Below, piece after piece: positions 1-8,853 of a stretch of 64,000 nucleotides of DNA. The position numbers and the translations under genes are program-made. The notes under the pieces were generated by a model. That model was given only the letters and a program-made list of their open reading frames with translations, was not told the origin of the DNA and searched no databases. Position 1 is the stretch's first letter, and the number at the start of each line of letters is the position of its first letter. This stretch comes from Elizabethkingia miricola (GTDB lineage Bacteria > Bacteroidota > Bacteroidia > Flavobacteriales > Weeksellaceae), in assembly GCF_001675285.1 (NCBI RefSeq), contig NZ_LSGQ01000014.1:88189-152188 (forward strand), in the 5' to 3' direction.

Positions 1-39
1 GAAAGGATTTTTCTACATTAAATAATGATAAAGTATAAA

Positions 40-76
40 TTAAACCTCATAGGTTTTTAAAACCTGTGAGGTTTAA
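40..76 (-). terminator. Hairpin terminator after the aldo/keto reductase gene
   Basis: A perfect 10-bp outer stem (TTAAACCTCA at 40-49 with TGAGGTTTAA at 67-76) encloses a second inner pairing (AGGTTTT with AAACCT). It lies 17 bp past the stop codon of the minus-strand reductase. The AACCT/AGGTT content resembles other intergenic hairpins in the window. Confidence 0.6.
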
Positions 77-93
77 TAAAGAGTATTTTACTT

Positions 94-1095
94 TTAGTTA
101 TTTACAAGTTTCATAGAACCTTCAGAATATCGTGGTCCGGTATTCGGATATTTTTCAATAATTTCTTCTATCTGACCCTTTTCTGCTTCTGTAAAAGTAA
201 CCGCAGCAGCTTCAATATTCTGTTCCAGATATTTCACACGCTTGGTTCCCGGAATCGGAATGATATCGTCTCCCTGAGCCAACACCCACGCTAATGCTAA
301 CTGACTGCCAGTAATGCCTTTGGATGCTGCCAGTTCATTCAGTTCTTTAGCCAGGTTTTTGTTATTCTCAAGATAAGCTTCCTGATAACGAGGCAGACTT
401 TTTCTGAAATCACTATCTTCCAATTGCTGAACTTCATTGATATTATTGAACAATCCTCTTGCTAAAGGCGAATATGGAACGAGACTAATTCCTAATTCTC
501 TTACCACCGGAAGTATGCTTTCTTCTACATCTCTTGTCAGAAGTGAGTATTCGGATTGTAAAGCAGCAATCGGATGTATAGCATTGGCTTTCCTGATAGA
601 TTCAACAGAAGCTTCAGATAAACCTAAGTAACGTACCTTACCTGCTTTTACCAATTCCGCCATAGCGCCTACCGTTTCTTCTACTGGTACATTAGGATCT
701 ATACGGTGTGCATAGTATAAATCTATTGTATCAATTTTTAGTCTTCTAAGGCTATTATCTACCGCCTGTTTAATCCATTCCGGCGATCCGTCAAAATAGG
801 TATTAGCACTATTGCTCGGCCCGGCTTCATCATTCTTAAAACGGAACCCGAATTTGGTTGCTATAAAAATTTTATCTCTGTTGGGTACCAAAACCTTTGA
901 AATAAGCTCTTCATTTTTTCCGTTAGCATACATGTCCGCAGTATCCCAGAAATTAATACCAGAGTCCAATGCTTTATGCAGTGTTCTGATACTCTCCTGT
1001 TCATCTGCCTGCCCATAAGCAAAGCTCATTCCCATACAACCTAATCCTATAGCGGATAATTGTTCTCCTGTTTTCCCTAAAGTTTTGTAATTCAT
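94..1095 (-). CDS. Aldo/keto reductase
   Basis: Predicted cytosolic NADPH-dependent aldo/keto reductase of 333 residues that would reduce aldehydes or ketones; the substrate cannot be read from sequence. The N-terminus shows the family pattern IGLGCMGMSFAYG near residue 17, the DTADMY segment carrying the catalytic Asp and Tyr (about 51-56), and YAHRID (about 128-133) supplying the active-site His. The C-terminal IPIPGTKR segment binds cofactor phosphate in this family. Length fits the AKR13-like group. The ATG is the first in frame. An AraC-type regulator gene lies 153 bp upstream on the same strand and may control it. A box matching TAnnTTTG lies upstream at 1136-1143 on the minus strand. 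Confidence 0.9.
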   Translation of the reverse strand: MNYKTLGKTGEQLSAIGLGCMGMSFAYGQADEQESIRTLHKALDSGINFWDTADMYANGKNEELISKVLVPNRDKIFIATKFGFRFKNDEAGPSNSANTYFDGSPEWIKQAVDNSLRRLKIDTIDLYYAHRIDPNVPVEETVGAMAELVKAGKVRYLGLSEASVESIRKANAIHPIAALQSEYSLLTRDVEESILPVVRELGISLVPYSPLARGLFNNINEVQQLEDSDFRKSLPRYQEAYLENNKNLAKELNELAASKGITGSQLALAWVLAQGDDIIPIPGTKRVKYLEQNIEAAAVTFTEAEKGQIEEIIEKYPNTGPRYSEGSMKLVNN

Positions 1096-1248
1096 AACCT
1101 GATGCTTTTAATAATTTAATGTTGAAACACTAAGGCAAAACTAAAATATCGCCTGTGTGTTATATTTTAATAAAGTAATTTAACAGGACAAAGTTAAGTC
1201 GCGATTACAGGGAAGTGTATAAATTATTCAAACTAAAAATTGTAAAAT

Positions 1249-2154
1249 TCAAACAACTTTACTTCTATAGGCTACAGGCGATAATCGGGTTTGTTTCCTG
1301 AAGAAATTGGTAAAATAAGCAGAGTCATCAAAGCCCAGGCAAAATGCAATTTCATTGATGTTCCAGTCTGTATGATTCAATAAAGCCTTAGCCTCCTGAA
1401 CGATTCTGTTGGCTATCAGTTCGGAGGTAGTCTTTCCTGTAACTGTCTTTAGTGCCCTGTTGAGAGAATTAACATGAATATTAAGATTCTGAGCATAATC
1501 TACCGCAGATTTTAATCTCAGCGGATTGGCAGTTCCATCAATAGGATATTGTCTTTCCATCAGATCCATAAATAGCGAAGCTACTCTCTGTGAAGCATTA
1601 TTATATCGTTCATAAGACTGTGCCGGGCTCATTTTCATGGCTTCATGCATCAGAAGCTGCAAATAGTTACGAATAACATCATATTTGTGGACATAATCGG
1701 CATCTATTTCTTCTTTTATTCTGGAAAAAAGAAGCTCTACAGATTTTACCTGATCGTCATTCAAAAAGAATACAGGTTCACCTCCTATTTTATAAAAGTT
1801 GGAATCCTGAATATTTCCCATATTACCATTTTTTAGAAAATGTTCAGTAAAAAGACAGAACCATCCGCTCTGATCTTCGGAGGTTGCTTCCCATGAATAG
1901 GGAATCAATGGGCTCGAGAAAAGCAATGCAGGACGATCTATACAAATCCATCTGTCGGCATAGTGCAATTTTCCCTCACCTATAATTAAAGAGATTTTAT
2001 AGTAATCTCTGCGACTGTATGGTGTAACCCTGGCACAACTTTCTCTGGAGAAAATATTGACATGCCCCACCCCCGGACAACACAAGAGTTTGGAAACATC
2101 TTTTCCGGGTAATGTTCTGGTATAAAATTCCTGTAAAGTTTCGGAGGTTTTCAT
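1249..2154 (-). CDS. AraC family transcriptional regulator
   Basis: DNA-binding regulator of 301 residues. The last 100 residues form the two-helix-turn-helix AraC domain: LKSAVDYAQNLNIHVNSLNR is the first HTH, followed by the EAKALLNHTDWNINEIAF linker helix and the second HTH with GFDDSAYFTNFFRK. The N-terminal 190 residues look like a cupin-type sensing domain; no ligand can be named. The gene sits directly upstream of and co-oriented with the aldo/keto reductase, the most likely target. A -7-like box (TATCTTTG on the minus strand, plus-strand 2159-2166) lies immediately before the ATG. Confidence 0.88.
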   Translation of the reverse strand: MKTSETLQEFYTRTLPGKDVSKLLCCPGVGHVNIFSRESCARVTPYSRRDYYKISLIIGEGKLHYADRWICIDRPALLFSSPLIPYSWEATSEDQSGWFCLFTEHFLKNGNMGNIQDSNFYKIGGEPVFFLNDDQVKSVELLFSRIKEEIDADYVHKYDVIRNYLQLLMHEAMKMSPAQSYERYNNASQRVASLFMDLMERQYPIDGTANPLRLKSAVDYAQNLNIHVNSLNRALKTVTGKTTSELIANRIVQEAKALLNHTDWNINEIAFCLGFDDSAYFTNFFRKQTRLSPVAYRSKVV

Positions 2155-2421
2155 AGTTCAAAGATATAAAAATCAATCATTACTTGATATATGAAATTTA
2201 TTGAGAAGTTTTCTAATTATACTTCTATCAAGACTCTGGTATACTCAAAGTGCATTTAAAATATACCGCCGTTATTATATCATTTACTAAATTTCAATAC
2301 TATATCAATACCTTAATAAACTTAATTCCCAAATGATGAAATAAGCTATTAAGAAGTTTAGATAGTTTAGGCTCTCAAATAATCCTTGCCAAGGTTTTGA
2401 ACCTAGACAAGAGAAATAAAA
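2155..2421. other. AT-rich intergenic region with an imperfect hairpin
   Basis: No gene seen between the AraC regulator and the lysS terminator. At 2381-2411 CTTGCCAAGGTT and AACCTAGACAAG form an imperfect stem with two mismatches. It resembles the AACCT/AGGTT hairpins at 40-76 and 21865-21896 and may be a degraded intergenic repeat. The rest is AT-rich with no recognisable signal. Confidence 0.4.
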
Positions 2422-2446
2422 AAGCCGGAAGAATATCTTCCGGCTT
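2422..2446 (-). terminator. Rho-independent terminator of lysS
   Basis: Perfect 10-bp stem AAGCCGGAAG / CTTCCGGCTT with a 5-nt loop (AATAT). On the minus strand it is followed by a run of T. It lies 20 bp past the lysS stop. Confidence 0.85.
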
Positions 2447-2466
2447 GTAATTGTATTGTTATAGTA

Positions 2467-4170
2467 TTAAACCATTTTAATCAATAGAACATCATCTACT
2501 TTCTCAACTTTCACTAAGTTGTTTTTTGTAAGGTTCTTGATAGCTTTATCCCATTTCTTACCGGATAGCTGGCTTTTATCTTTAACTTCAGCTAAAGCAG
2601 TTGCTTCTTCATTTGCGCTTACGATTTCGATAATTGCTTTTTCATCTTCGTTTAGCTCCAATTTAGGTTCTGTTTTCTCCGGACGCATTTGCGGGAAGAA
2701 TAATACCTCCTGAATAGACGGGTTATTAGTAAGGAACATAATTAATCTATCCATACCAATTCCTAAACCTGAAGTTGGTGGCATACCATATTCTAAAGCT
2801 CTAAGGAAGTCTTCGTCGATAAACTGACCTGCTTCATCATCACCTTTCTCAGAAAGTCTAAGTTGATCTTCAAAACGCTCTCTCTGATCGATTGGATCAT
2901 TAAGCTCTGAATAAGCATTAGCAATCTCCTTACCGCAAACCATAAGTTCAAAACGCTCGGTTAAGCCTTCCTGACTTCTGTGTTTTTTAGTCAGCGGAGA
3001 CATCTCTATAGGATAGTCTGTAATGAATGTTGGCTGAATAAAGTTACCTTCACATTTCTCACCGAAAATTTCATCGATAAGTTTTCCTTTCCCCATTGTT
3101 TCATCAACTTCTAAACCGATAGACTTAGCAAAAGCACGAAGCTCTTCTTCAGTTTTTCCGGTAATATCATATCCTGTATATTTCTGAATAGCTTCAGTCA
3201 TAGATACTCTTGGATATGGTGCTTTGAAGTCAATTTCATGTTCACCAAAAGTTGCTTTAGAAGTTCCGTTCACTGCAATAGCACAATGCTCTAATAACTT
3301 CTCTGTGAAATCCATCATCCAGTTGTAGTCTTTATAAGCTACATAAATTTCCATTGCGGTAAATTCCGGATTGTGAGTTCTGTCCATTCCTTCATTACGG
3401 AAGTTTTTAGAAAACTCGTAAACACCATCAAAACCTCCAACAATCAGTCTCTTCAGGTATAATTCGTTTGCAATACGAAGGTATAAAGGAATATCCAATG
3501 CATTGTGATGCGTAATAAATGGTCTTGCAGCCGCTCCACCAGGAATAGACTGTAATACCGGAGTTTCAACCTCAAAGTATCCTTTGTCATTGAAGAAACC
3601 ACGCATAGCGTTGAATAATTTAGTTCTCTTGATGAAAATATCTTTAACATGCGGATTCACAGCTAAATCTACATAACGCATACGGTAACGTAATTCCGGA
3701 TCTACGAATGCATCGTGAATTTTTCCATCTTCATCAGTTTTTACAACTGGAAGCGGACGTAATGTTTTTGATAAAAGGGTAAATTTGGTTACATGTACGG
3801 AGATTTCGCCTACCTGTGTTTTGAACAGATAACCTTCAATTCCGATAAAATCACCAATATCTAAAAGTTTTTTGAAAACGGTATTGTACTCCACTGCTTC
3901 TTCTGTACTGGAAACATCGTCACGTGATACATAGATTTGTACACGTCCTTCACTGTCCTGAAGCTCTGCAAATGAAGCTTTCCCCATAATACGAACACTC
4001 ATCAAGCGTCCTGCCAACTTCACCTTCTTACCATCCTCGTACTTGTCCTTTATCTCCTGCGTATTTGTATTTACTTCAAATTCCGCTGCCGGATAAGGCT
4101 CGATCCCCATCTGTCTCAGCTGTTGCAGTTTTTCTCTGCGGATGATTTCTTGCTCTGTAAGTTGTTGCAT
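2467..4170 (-). CDS. lysS: Lysyl-tRNA synthetase, class II
   Basis: Charges tRNA-Lys with lysine in the cytosol. The 567 residues show the anticodon-binding OB domain first (about 50-150; [22 protein letters not shown]) and then the class II catalytic core: motif 2 in [15 protein letters not shown] (about 257-271) and motif 3 in [11 protein letters not shown] (about 480-490). It is about 60 residues longer than E. coli LysS; the extra C-terminal segment (from about residue 505) is lysine- and glutamate-rich and could fold as a small helical or winged domain. The gene stands alone with its own terminator. A TAATTTTG -7-like box lies upstream on the minus strand (plus-strand 4194-4201). Confidence 0.97.
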   Translation of the reverse strand: MQQLTEQEIIRREKLQQLRQMGIEPYPAAEFEVNTNTQEIKDKYEDGKKVKLAGRLMSVRIMGKASFAELQDSEGRVQIYVSRDDVSSTEEAVEYNTVFKKLLDIGDFIGIEGYLFKTQVGEISVHVTKFTLLSKTLRPLPVVKTDEDGKIHDAFVDPELRYRMRYVDLAVNPHVKDIFIKRTKLFNAMRGFFNDKGYFEVETPVLQSIPGGAAARPFITHHNALDIPLYLRIANELYLKRLIVGGFDGVYEFSKNFRNEGMDRTHNPEFTAMEIYVAYKDYNWMMDFTEKLLEHCAIAVNGTSKATFGEHEIDFKAPYPRVSMTEAIQKYTGYDITGKTEEELRAFAKSIGLEVDETMGKGKLIDEIFGEKCEGNFIQPTFITDYPIEMSPLTKKHRSQEGLTERFELMVCGKEIANAYSELNDPIDQRERFEDQLRLSEKGDDEAGQFIDEDFLRALEYGMPPTSGLGIGMDRLIMFLTNNPSIQEVLFFPQMRPEKTEPKLELNEDEKAIIEIVSANEEATALAEVKDKSQLSGKKWDKAIKNLTKNNLVKVEKVDDVLLIKMV

Positions 4171-4193
4171 AATAGGTTATATTTAACAGTCTG

Positions 4194-4201
4194 CAAAATT
4201 A
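4194..4201 (-). promoter_or_regulatory. Candidate -7 promoter box of lysS
   Basis: The minus strand reads TAATTTTG, matching the Bacteroidota -7 consensus TAnnTTTG, about 24 bp before the lysS ATG. No clear -33 TTG at the usual distance. Confidence 0.4.
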
Positions 4202-4304
4202 AGGATTATTTAAAAAATATAACAGTGTTTCATCAGATAATATGATAATAAAGCTGTTTTGCTTTTTGTTATCCTGATCTTTAGTTTATTAAGAGCAGAA
4301 TAAT

Positions 4305-4760
4305 CTACAGATAGCTTCCCTTCAGAGCTTCTATAATGATATTATGATCCTCTTCATCATGAAGCCCCGATACTGTTATAACAGCTATCATTCCTCCATT
4401 CTTTACAAAAATTGGTATTGCTCCTCCTTTAGCCAGAAAATCTCTTTCATCCAGCCCAAAAGTTTTTTCTAAACTCATATTACCTTCCTTCAGATCATTT
4501 TTTACACTAAGTGAACTTTCTTCAAATTGCCTGGTGATATTTGCTTTTCTTCTTAACCAGTTATGCTTGTCCACCGGAAGTGTATCATCTACATACAGAA
4601 ATACAGTTTGGTTTAGCCTGCAAACTTCTACAGCTATATGTTGATTGCGGCTTTTAGCCAAATCAATAATTTTCACACCCATATCAAAAGCCATACGGTT
4701 GGAAAAGCGGTCGAGCTCTATTTTTCTTAGCGGCTCGTTATTGTTGTTATGATCTGTCAT
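4305..4760 (-). CDS. UPF0303 / heme-degrading domain (HbpS-like) protein
   Basis: A 151-residue cytosolic protein without signal peptide, resembling the UPF0303/HbpS-GlcG fold family. Recognisable parts are the helical start (FDMGVKIIDLAKSRNQHIAVEV), the RKANITRQFEESS region near residue 75, and the C-terminal GGAIPIFVKNGGMIAVITVSG strand with GLHDEEDH. HbpS relatives bind heme, but this branch has no settled function. It is downstream of a cytochrome c gene on the same strand, though a hairpin terminator separates them. An exact role is not claimed. Confidence 0.72.
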   Translation of the reverse strand: MTDHNNNNEPLRKIELDRFSNRMAFDMGVKIIDLAKSRNQHIAVEVCRLNQTVFLYVDDTLPVDKHNWLRRKANITRQFEESSLSVKNDLKEGNMSLEKTFGLDERDFLAKGGAIPIFVKNGGMIAVITVSGLHDEEDHNIIIEALKGSYL

Positions 4761-4796
4761 TATTAGTTTATTAATTTTGATTTTGAATTTAATTCA

Positions 4797-4825
4797 ATAA
4801 AAAACCGGAAGACTAGCTTCCGGCA
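4797..4825 (-). terminator. Terminator of the cytochrome c gene
   Basis: Stem CCGGAAG / CTTCCGG (4805-4823) with a 5-nt loop, followed on the minus strand by TTTTTTATTG. It lies 24 bp past the cytochrome stop and upstream of the UPF0303 gene, so the two are probably separate transcripts. Confidence 0.75.
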
Positions 4826-4848
4826 CAATAATATATGGATTAGAATGT

Positions 4849-5259
4849 TTACTTCTTAAGACTAAGAACATACATAGCCATAGCTTCTGCCTGAGCCTGC
4901 GTAAGATCTGCGTGTGGTGCCATCGGAATTTCTCCCCAAACACCTTGTCCTCCTTTTATTATTTTTTCTGCAAGCATCTTTCTGTTTTGTTCTGTATTTT
5001 CATACTTCGCTGCAACATCTTTATAAGCCGGACCTATAAGTTTAGTATCATCAGCATGGCAGGTACGACAGTCGGAAGCATTAATAAATTCTAGCCCACT
5101 TTCAGGTGTCGGAACTTTAACTTCTGCGTTCTGTTGTTCTACAGTTACTTTAGGTTCTTCCAACATGGTATTGCTTTCCTTTTCTACAGGAGTTTCTTTT
5201 TTCGAACATGAAAAAGCTGCAAAAGCTAATAATGCAATAAGAAAGACTTGTTTTTTCAT
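4849..5259 (-). CDS. Class I cytochrome c lipoprotein
   Basis: A 136-residue exported electron-transfer protein. The N-terminus is a lipoprotein signal (MKKQVFLIALLAFAAFSCS) with lipidation predicted at Cys18, so it should be membrane-anchored on the periplasmic side. A linker rich in Glu, Pro and Val follows. The heme c site is CRTCH (about 63-67) and a Met in EIPMAPH near residue 115 is the likely axial ligand, as in small class I cytochromes c. It has its own terminator. The partner oxidase or reductase is not in the window. Confidence 0.88.
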   Translation of the reverse strand: MKKQVFLIALLAFAAFSCSKKETPVEKESNTMLEEPKVTVEQQNAEVKVPTPESGLEFINASDCRTCHADDTKLIGPAYKDVAAKYENTEQNRKMLAEKIIKGGQGVWGEIPMAPHADLTQAQAEAMAMYVLSLKK

Positions 5260-5400
5260 ACTTTACTTTTATTTAGGTAAACAAATTTAACCATTAAATC
5301 CCTTGGATTCTTTCTAAATGACATCTATCAAGTGAAAATGCAATGTATGAATGGAAAATATTCCACTTATGATCTTTAACTCCTATATCATCATGTTACA

Positions 5401-5428
5401 CCGCTAGCGCGAGTGCCACACTCGTGGC
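5401..5428 (+). repeat. REP palindrome 1, type A
   Basis: Unit with a CGCTAGCGCG head and a GAGTG...CACTC stem. It shares layout with the units at 5553 and 6273. It is the outermost upstream palindrome of the RAYT locus. Confidence 0.8.
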
Positions 5429-5478
5429 CTTTAATTCCATATTCTAACGTTATAAGCACTGTATCAATAATATTGTCT

Positions 5479-5503
5479 GCACGAGCCAGAGCCTCGCGCC
5501 AGC
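5479..5503 (-). repeat. REP palindrome 2, type B
   Basis: On the minus strand it starts GCTGGCGCGAG and ends CTCGTGC, like the type A units, but the inner stem bases are GGC/GCC-like rather than GTG/CAC. It is inverted relative to its neighbours, about 50 bp from each. Confidence 0.8.
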
Positions 5504-5552
5504 AATTAACTGTCTTAATTATAAAATATGCTTAGAATAATTCTTAAACATA

Positions 5553-5579
5553 GCGCTGGCGCGAGTGTCTCACTCGTGC
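5553..5579 (+). repeat. REP palindrome 3, type A
   Basis: Head GCGCTGGCGC, stem GAGTG/CACTC, tail GTGC. It ends 90 bp before the RAYT start codon and is the nearest upstream unit. Confidence 0.85.
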
Positions 5580-5669
5580 TAATAACTTTCAGAATTATAG
5601 ACACAAATAAAATTCTAAATTAATCTTTCTGCACCACTACTATAGTTTTCTTTTATTACATTTATAAGT

Positions 5670-6221
5670 ATGAGTAGAAAATACAAATTCCATGAAAAAG
5701 ACGGAGCTTATTTTATAAGCTTTGCAACTGTATTCTGGATTGATGTTTTTACCAGAATAGAGTATTTTAATATCATTATTGAATCATTAAATTACTGTAG
5801 AAAAAATAAAGGAATGTCAATTTTTGGATATTGTATAATGCCCAGCCATATACATTTAATATTCCGTTCAGAAGAAGGTAAACCTTCTGAATTAATAAGG
5901 GACTTTAAAGGTTACACAGCCAGAAGCTTATTACAAACAATTAGTGAAAACCCTCAAGAAAGCAGAAAAGACTGGTTACTTTGGATGTTTAAAAAGGCTG
6001 GGCAGCGAAACTCAAATGTAAAAAAATATCAGTTTTGGCAACAGAATAATCATCCTATTGAGATATGGTCATTGAAAGTATTCGAACAAAAACTTAATTA
6101 TATCCATCAAAACCCTGTAGAATGTGGCTTTGTAGTTGAGTCTTGGGAATGGAAATATAGTAGTGCAAGGAATTATTGCGACGATTTGGACCAAATATTA
6201 GAAATTGATATAAACACTTAA
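5670..6221 (+). CDS. REP-associated tyrosine transposase (RAYT)
   Basis: A 183-residue single-strand HUH nuclease of the Y1 transposase superfamily (IS200-like), the type that mobilises or maintains REP palindromes. The HUH motif is HIH at 60-62 in MPSHIHLIF. The probable nucleophile is Tyr144 in NYIHQNPV, the signature that separates RAYTs from true IS200 TnpA. Five REP palindromes flank the gene, three upstream and two downstream, as expected for a REP/RAYT locus. The gene appears intact. No neighbour is functionally linked. Such proteins are usually single-copy and vertically maintained; activity here is not shown. Confidence 0.93.
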   Translation: MSRKYKFHEKDGAYFISFATVFWIDVFTRIEYFNIIIESLNYCRKNKGMSIFGYCIMPSHIHLIFRSEEGKPSELIRDFKGYTARSLLQTISENPQESRKDWLLWMFKKAGQRNSNVKKYQFWQQNNHPIEIWSLKVFEQKLNYIHQNPVECGFVVESWEWKYSSARNYCDDLDQILEIDINT

Positions 6222-6229
6222 ATTCATCA

Positions 6230-6254
6230 GCACGAGCCAAAGGCTCGCACTAGC
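6230..6254 (-). repeat. REP palindrome 4, type B
   Basis: Minus strand reads a GCTAGTGCGAG head with a perfect CGAGCC/GGCTCG stem (loop AAA). It begins 9 bp after the RAYT stop codon and is inverted relative to the unit 18 bp further on. Confidence 0.82.
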
Positions 6255-6272
6255 AAAAAAGCCTTAAATATA

Positions 6273-6299
6273 ACGCTGGCGCGAGTGTCACACTCGTGC
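6273..6299 (+). repeat. REP palindrome 5, type A
   Basis: Head ACGCTGGCGCG, stem GAGTG/CACTC, tail GTGC. It is nearly identical to unit 3 and forms an inverted pair (BIME-like) with unit 4. Confidence 0.85.
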
Positions 6300-6330
6300 A
6301 TATTAATTCCAAAAGTATTTCACAAAAAAC

Positions 6331-6353
6331 AGCCCGAAGAAATTCTTCGGGCT
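6331..6353 (-). terminator. Rho-independent terminator
   Basis: Perfect 10-bp stem AGCCCGAAGA / TCTTCGGGCT with a 3-nt loop, then a T run on the minus strand. It terminates the minus-strand gene ending at 6374. Confidence 0.85.
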
Positions 6354-6373
6354 GATTTATTTTATACAAAAGC

Positions 6374-6868
6374 TTATTTCAGTTTTTTAAGATCTACTAT
6401 TCCAAAATGCAGCCATATTCCAAAAATTCCGGTTCTGGTATAAAATTCTTCTTTACCATTAAACCTAACTTTTGTTTTAGGTTCTGTCTGACAAATAAAA
6501 AAATGATTGCCATCTATACAGTTCATTTTTCCGCTTCGGTGTAATTCTGTCCAGCCAAATTCTTTATACTGATCTTCCTTATCTTCCGGGACGAACAAAA
6601 ATCGTCTTATTACAGCCTGCCCCTTTTTACCTTCTTTTGTTGATGTAACTGCCCAACGTGCCAAATCAGATTGGTATCTTGCTGCAACCTCATCAGCTTT
6701 TGCATCTGCTACACGCTCAATGATCAAAGTATCCGAAGCGTTCATCAAGCTGTCTTTTATTGCATATATACCATAAGAGCCAGACCATATATCGGTTTTT
6801 GTATTCTTCTGTGCATATAGACAGCTAAATAATCCGGTTATAATAAAAGCGAAAAAAAGCTTCTTCAT
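6374..6868 (-). CDS. Secreted hypothetical protein
   Basis: A 164-residue protein of unrecognised family. The N-terminus is a Sec signal (MKKLFFAFIITGLFSCLYAQ) cleaved probably after the LYA of LYAQ. A Cys in FSCLYAQ makes a lipoprotein reading possible but the context favours cleavage. The mature part begins with IWSGSYGIY and ends GIFGIWLHFGIVDLKKLK. It follows the M1 peptidase gene by 14 bp on the same strand and shares the terminator, so the two are likely co-transcribed; it may be an accessory of that peptidase, but that is inference. Confidence 0.75.
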   Translation of the reverse strand: MKKLFFAFIITGLFSCLYAQKNTKTDIWSGSYGIYAIKDSLMNASDTLIIERVADAKADEVAARYQSDLARWAVTSTKEGKKGQAVIRRFLFVPEDKEDQYKEFGWTELHRSGKMNCIDGNHFFICQTEPKTKVRFNGKEEFYTRTGIFGIWLHFGIVDLKKLK

Positions 6869-6882
6869 ATTTTATATACTAT

Positions 6883-8748
6883 TTAAAATACTTTCAGGTT
6901 ATCCTGTGGTGTATAATCCATAAAGATGCCACCATCCAGATTCACAGATTTTACCTGCTTTTTTATCGGAAGTTCTAAAGTAGTTTTCTTTTGATCTTTC
7001 TCCCATACAGCAGGTGTGAAACGCTTATTTTCTTTGGTTCCGTCTGTATAAGTTACTACAGCATCGAACGGCACTGCAAAACCACCTACATTGTCAACCT
7101 TAATATTCAGCTTGTTGTTTTGTTGTGCAGCATCCGATATCTTCAAATCTATGTAATTATTACTATAGAACCAGTTGTTCCAGAACCAGGTAAGATCTTT
7201 GCCGGAACCTGTATTCATAGAATAAAAATAATCCCAAGGAATAGGATGCTTACCATTCCAGTTATCCATATAGTGATGCAGTGCTTTTTTGAATAAAGCA
7301 TCACCAAGATATTCTTTCAGTGCCAGATAAGATAAAGAGGATTTCACATAAGAATTGTTACCATATCCTGCTCCCGACACCTGAGTAGTCATAGTGATTA
7401 ATGGCTGATCCTGTTCTGTCGCAGGGCTGGTGATCCATTTCTTTGTTCTGAAATTTTTATAGAAGGTATCTGCCGCTTCTTTTCCGTTTTCATCAATTCC
7501 GATCAGATATTCCAGTGTTGTCGCCCAACCTTCATCCATATAAGCATAGCGGGTTTCATTAATCCCCATATAGAAAGGGAAATAGGTATGTGCAATTTCA
7601 TGATCAGCTGTCAGGCGGGCATCCTGAAAATTATCCGGAACTGTACTGTCATTAATCATCATAGGATATTCCATATCTGCATATCCCTGAATAGCCGTCA
7701 TTACCGGATAAGGGTATTCTACACCCGGCCAGTTTTTGGAAAACCAGTCGATATTATAACGCATCCAGCCTGTATATTGTTCGAAATCTTTCGCTCCGGC
7801 TTTGTAGCCAGCCTGTACACTTACTCTTTTTGTTTTCAGCTGCACACTGGAAGCATCCCATACATAATGGTTACTCAGTGCAAAACAGAAATCAGAGATA
7901 TGGTTTGCTTTAAACTTCCATACATTCCAATCATTCTGCTTCGTAACCTTACCAGACTTCATCTCAGCTTCGTTGGCAACATGTATTATTTTATCGCTCT
8001 TCAGAGATTCTTTAAAGCGCTTCAAATATTCCGGCTGCAATACCTCTTCCGGATTCAGGAAATCTCCTGTAGACCATACAACATAGTTTTTCGGAGCAGA
8101 AATGGCAAAACTATAGTCATTGAAATCATTATAAAACTCTTGTCTGTCCGAATGCTGAATAAAGTCCCAACCGTTGTAATCATCATATACAGATACTCTT
8201 GGGTAAGAATAAGCTACATAAAACGTATTTGGGTCTATTTGGCCTTCTCTGCCACTTTGTACCGAAAGCGGATACTCCCACTCTATTTTTATTTCAGCTT
8301 TGGCTTTAGACGCTAATGGTTTATTCAGCTCTACAGCTTCTACTGTACTCCAGTCATCACTGTCAATGTTATAACTTTCACCGTTTACACTGAATGATTT
8401 TATTTTCAGTCCCGAACTTAGGAAATCTTTCGATACAAATCCTGAGCGTGGCGATTGTGGCTTGTGCATATTATTCACAAAGCGAATTGCTAATATATCA
8501 AACTGATCCGGGCTATTATTGTCATACAAAATAGTTTCGCTGCCGGAAACAATTTTGGTATCTGCATTTACTTTTATCTGAATATCATAAATTCCTTTAT
8601 TCTGCCAGTAATTTTTACCAGGTGCTCCCGACAAATCACGGGTACCGTTGGCATAAGCTTTCTTAATGTTTCTTGGCATATATAACTCCTGAGCTGTAGC
8701 CTGTCCTAACATTCCCAGTAAAGCTATGCTGAAAAATATTTTTCTCAT
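6883..8748 (-). CDS. M1 family zinc metallopeptidase
   Basis: Exported aminopeptidase-like enzyme of 621 residues. A signal peptide (MRKIFFSIALLGMLGQATAQ) is followed by an N-terminal beta saddle domain. The gluzincin core carries HEIAH near residues 383-387 and the third zinc ligand Glu in YMDEGWAT about 20 residues on. The substrate-binding segment is ADMEYPMM rather than classical GAMEN, a variant common in exported bacterial M1 enzymes. The C-terminal part (LKISDAAQQNNKLNIKV onward) is beta-rich and may be a sorting or binding domain. It is the first gene of a likely two-gene transcript. The peptide substrate is unknown. Confidence 0.93.
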   Translation of the reverse strand: MRKIFFSIALLGMLGQATAQELYMPRNIKKAYANGTRDLSGAPGKNYWQNKGIYDIQIKVNADTKIVSGSETILYDNNSPDQFDILAIRFVNNMHKPQSPRSGFVSKDFLSSGLKIKSFSVNGESYNIDSDDWSTVEAVELNKPLASKAKAEIKIEWEYPLSVQSGREGQIDPNTFYVAYSYPRVSVYDDYNGWDFIQHSDRQEFYNDFNDYSFAISAPKNYVVWSTGDFLNPEEVLQPEYLKRFKESLKSDKIIHVANEAEMKSGKVTKQNDWNVWKFKANHISDFCFALSNHYVWDASSVQLKTKRVSVQAGYKAGAKDFEQYTGWMRYNIDWFSKNWPGVEYPYPVMTAIQGYADMEYPMMINDSTVPDNFQDARLTADHEIAHTYFPFYMGINETRYAYMDEGWATTLEYLIGIDENGKEAADTFYKNFRTKKWITSPATEQDQPLITMTTQVSGAGYGNNSYVKSSLSYLALKEYLGDALFKKALHHYMDNWNGKHPIPWDYFYSMNTGSGKDLTWFWNNWFYSNNYIDLKISDAAQQNNKLNIKVDNVGGFAVPFDAVVTYTDGTKENKRFTPAVWEKDQKKTTLELPIKKQVKSVNLDGGIFMDYTPQDNLKVF

Positions 8749-8853
8749 TTTTAAAATTTACGGATAAGTATCAAAATTAGGGAAAATACCGCTATAAAAG
8801 GGCTTTATGCGCAAAAGAAATCAGAAAACGCTATATTTATTATCCGGATACTA

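Noticed and set aside
5401..6299. Possible CRISPR array
   Set aside because: The repeats are palindromic, alternate in strand, vary in sequence and have uneven spacing with a RAYT gene inside; no cas gene is near.
7590..7680. M1 peptidase judged inactive because GAMEN is altered
   Set aside because: ADMEYPMM-type variants occur in active exported M1 enzymes, and the zinc ligands are intact.
7588..8316. Open frame of 242 codons on the plus strand
   Set aside because: It is antisense to the M1 peptidase core, has irregular composition rich in Ile, Tyr and Cys, and shows no family motif; the M1 frame explains the stretch.
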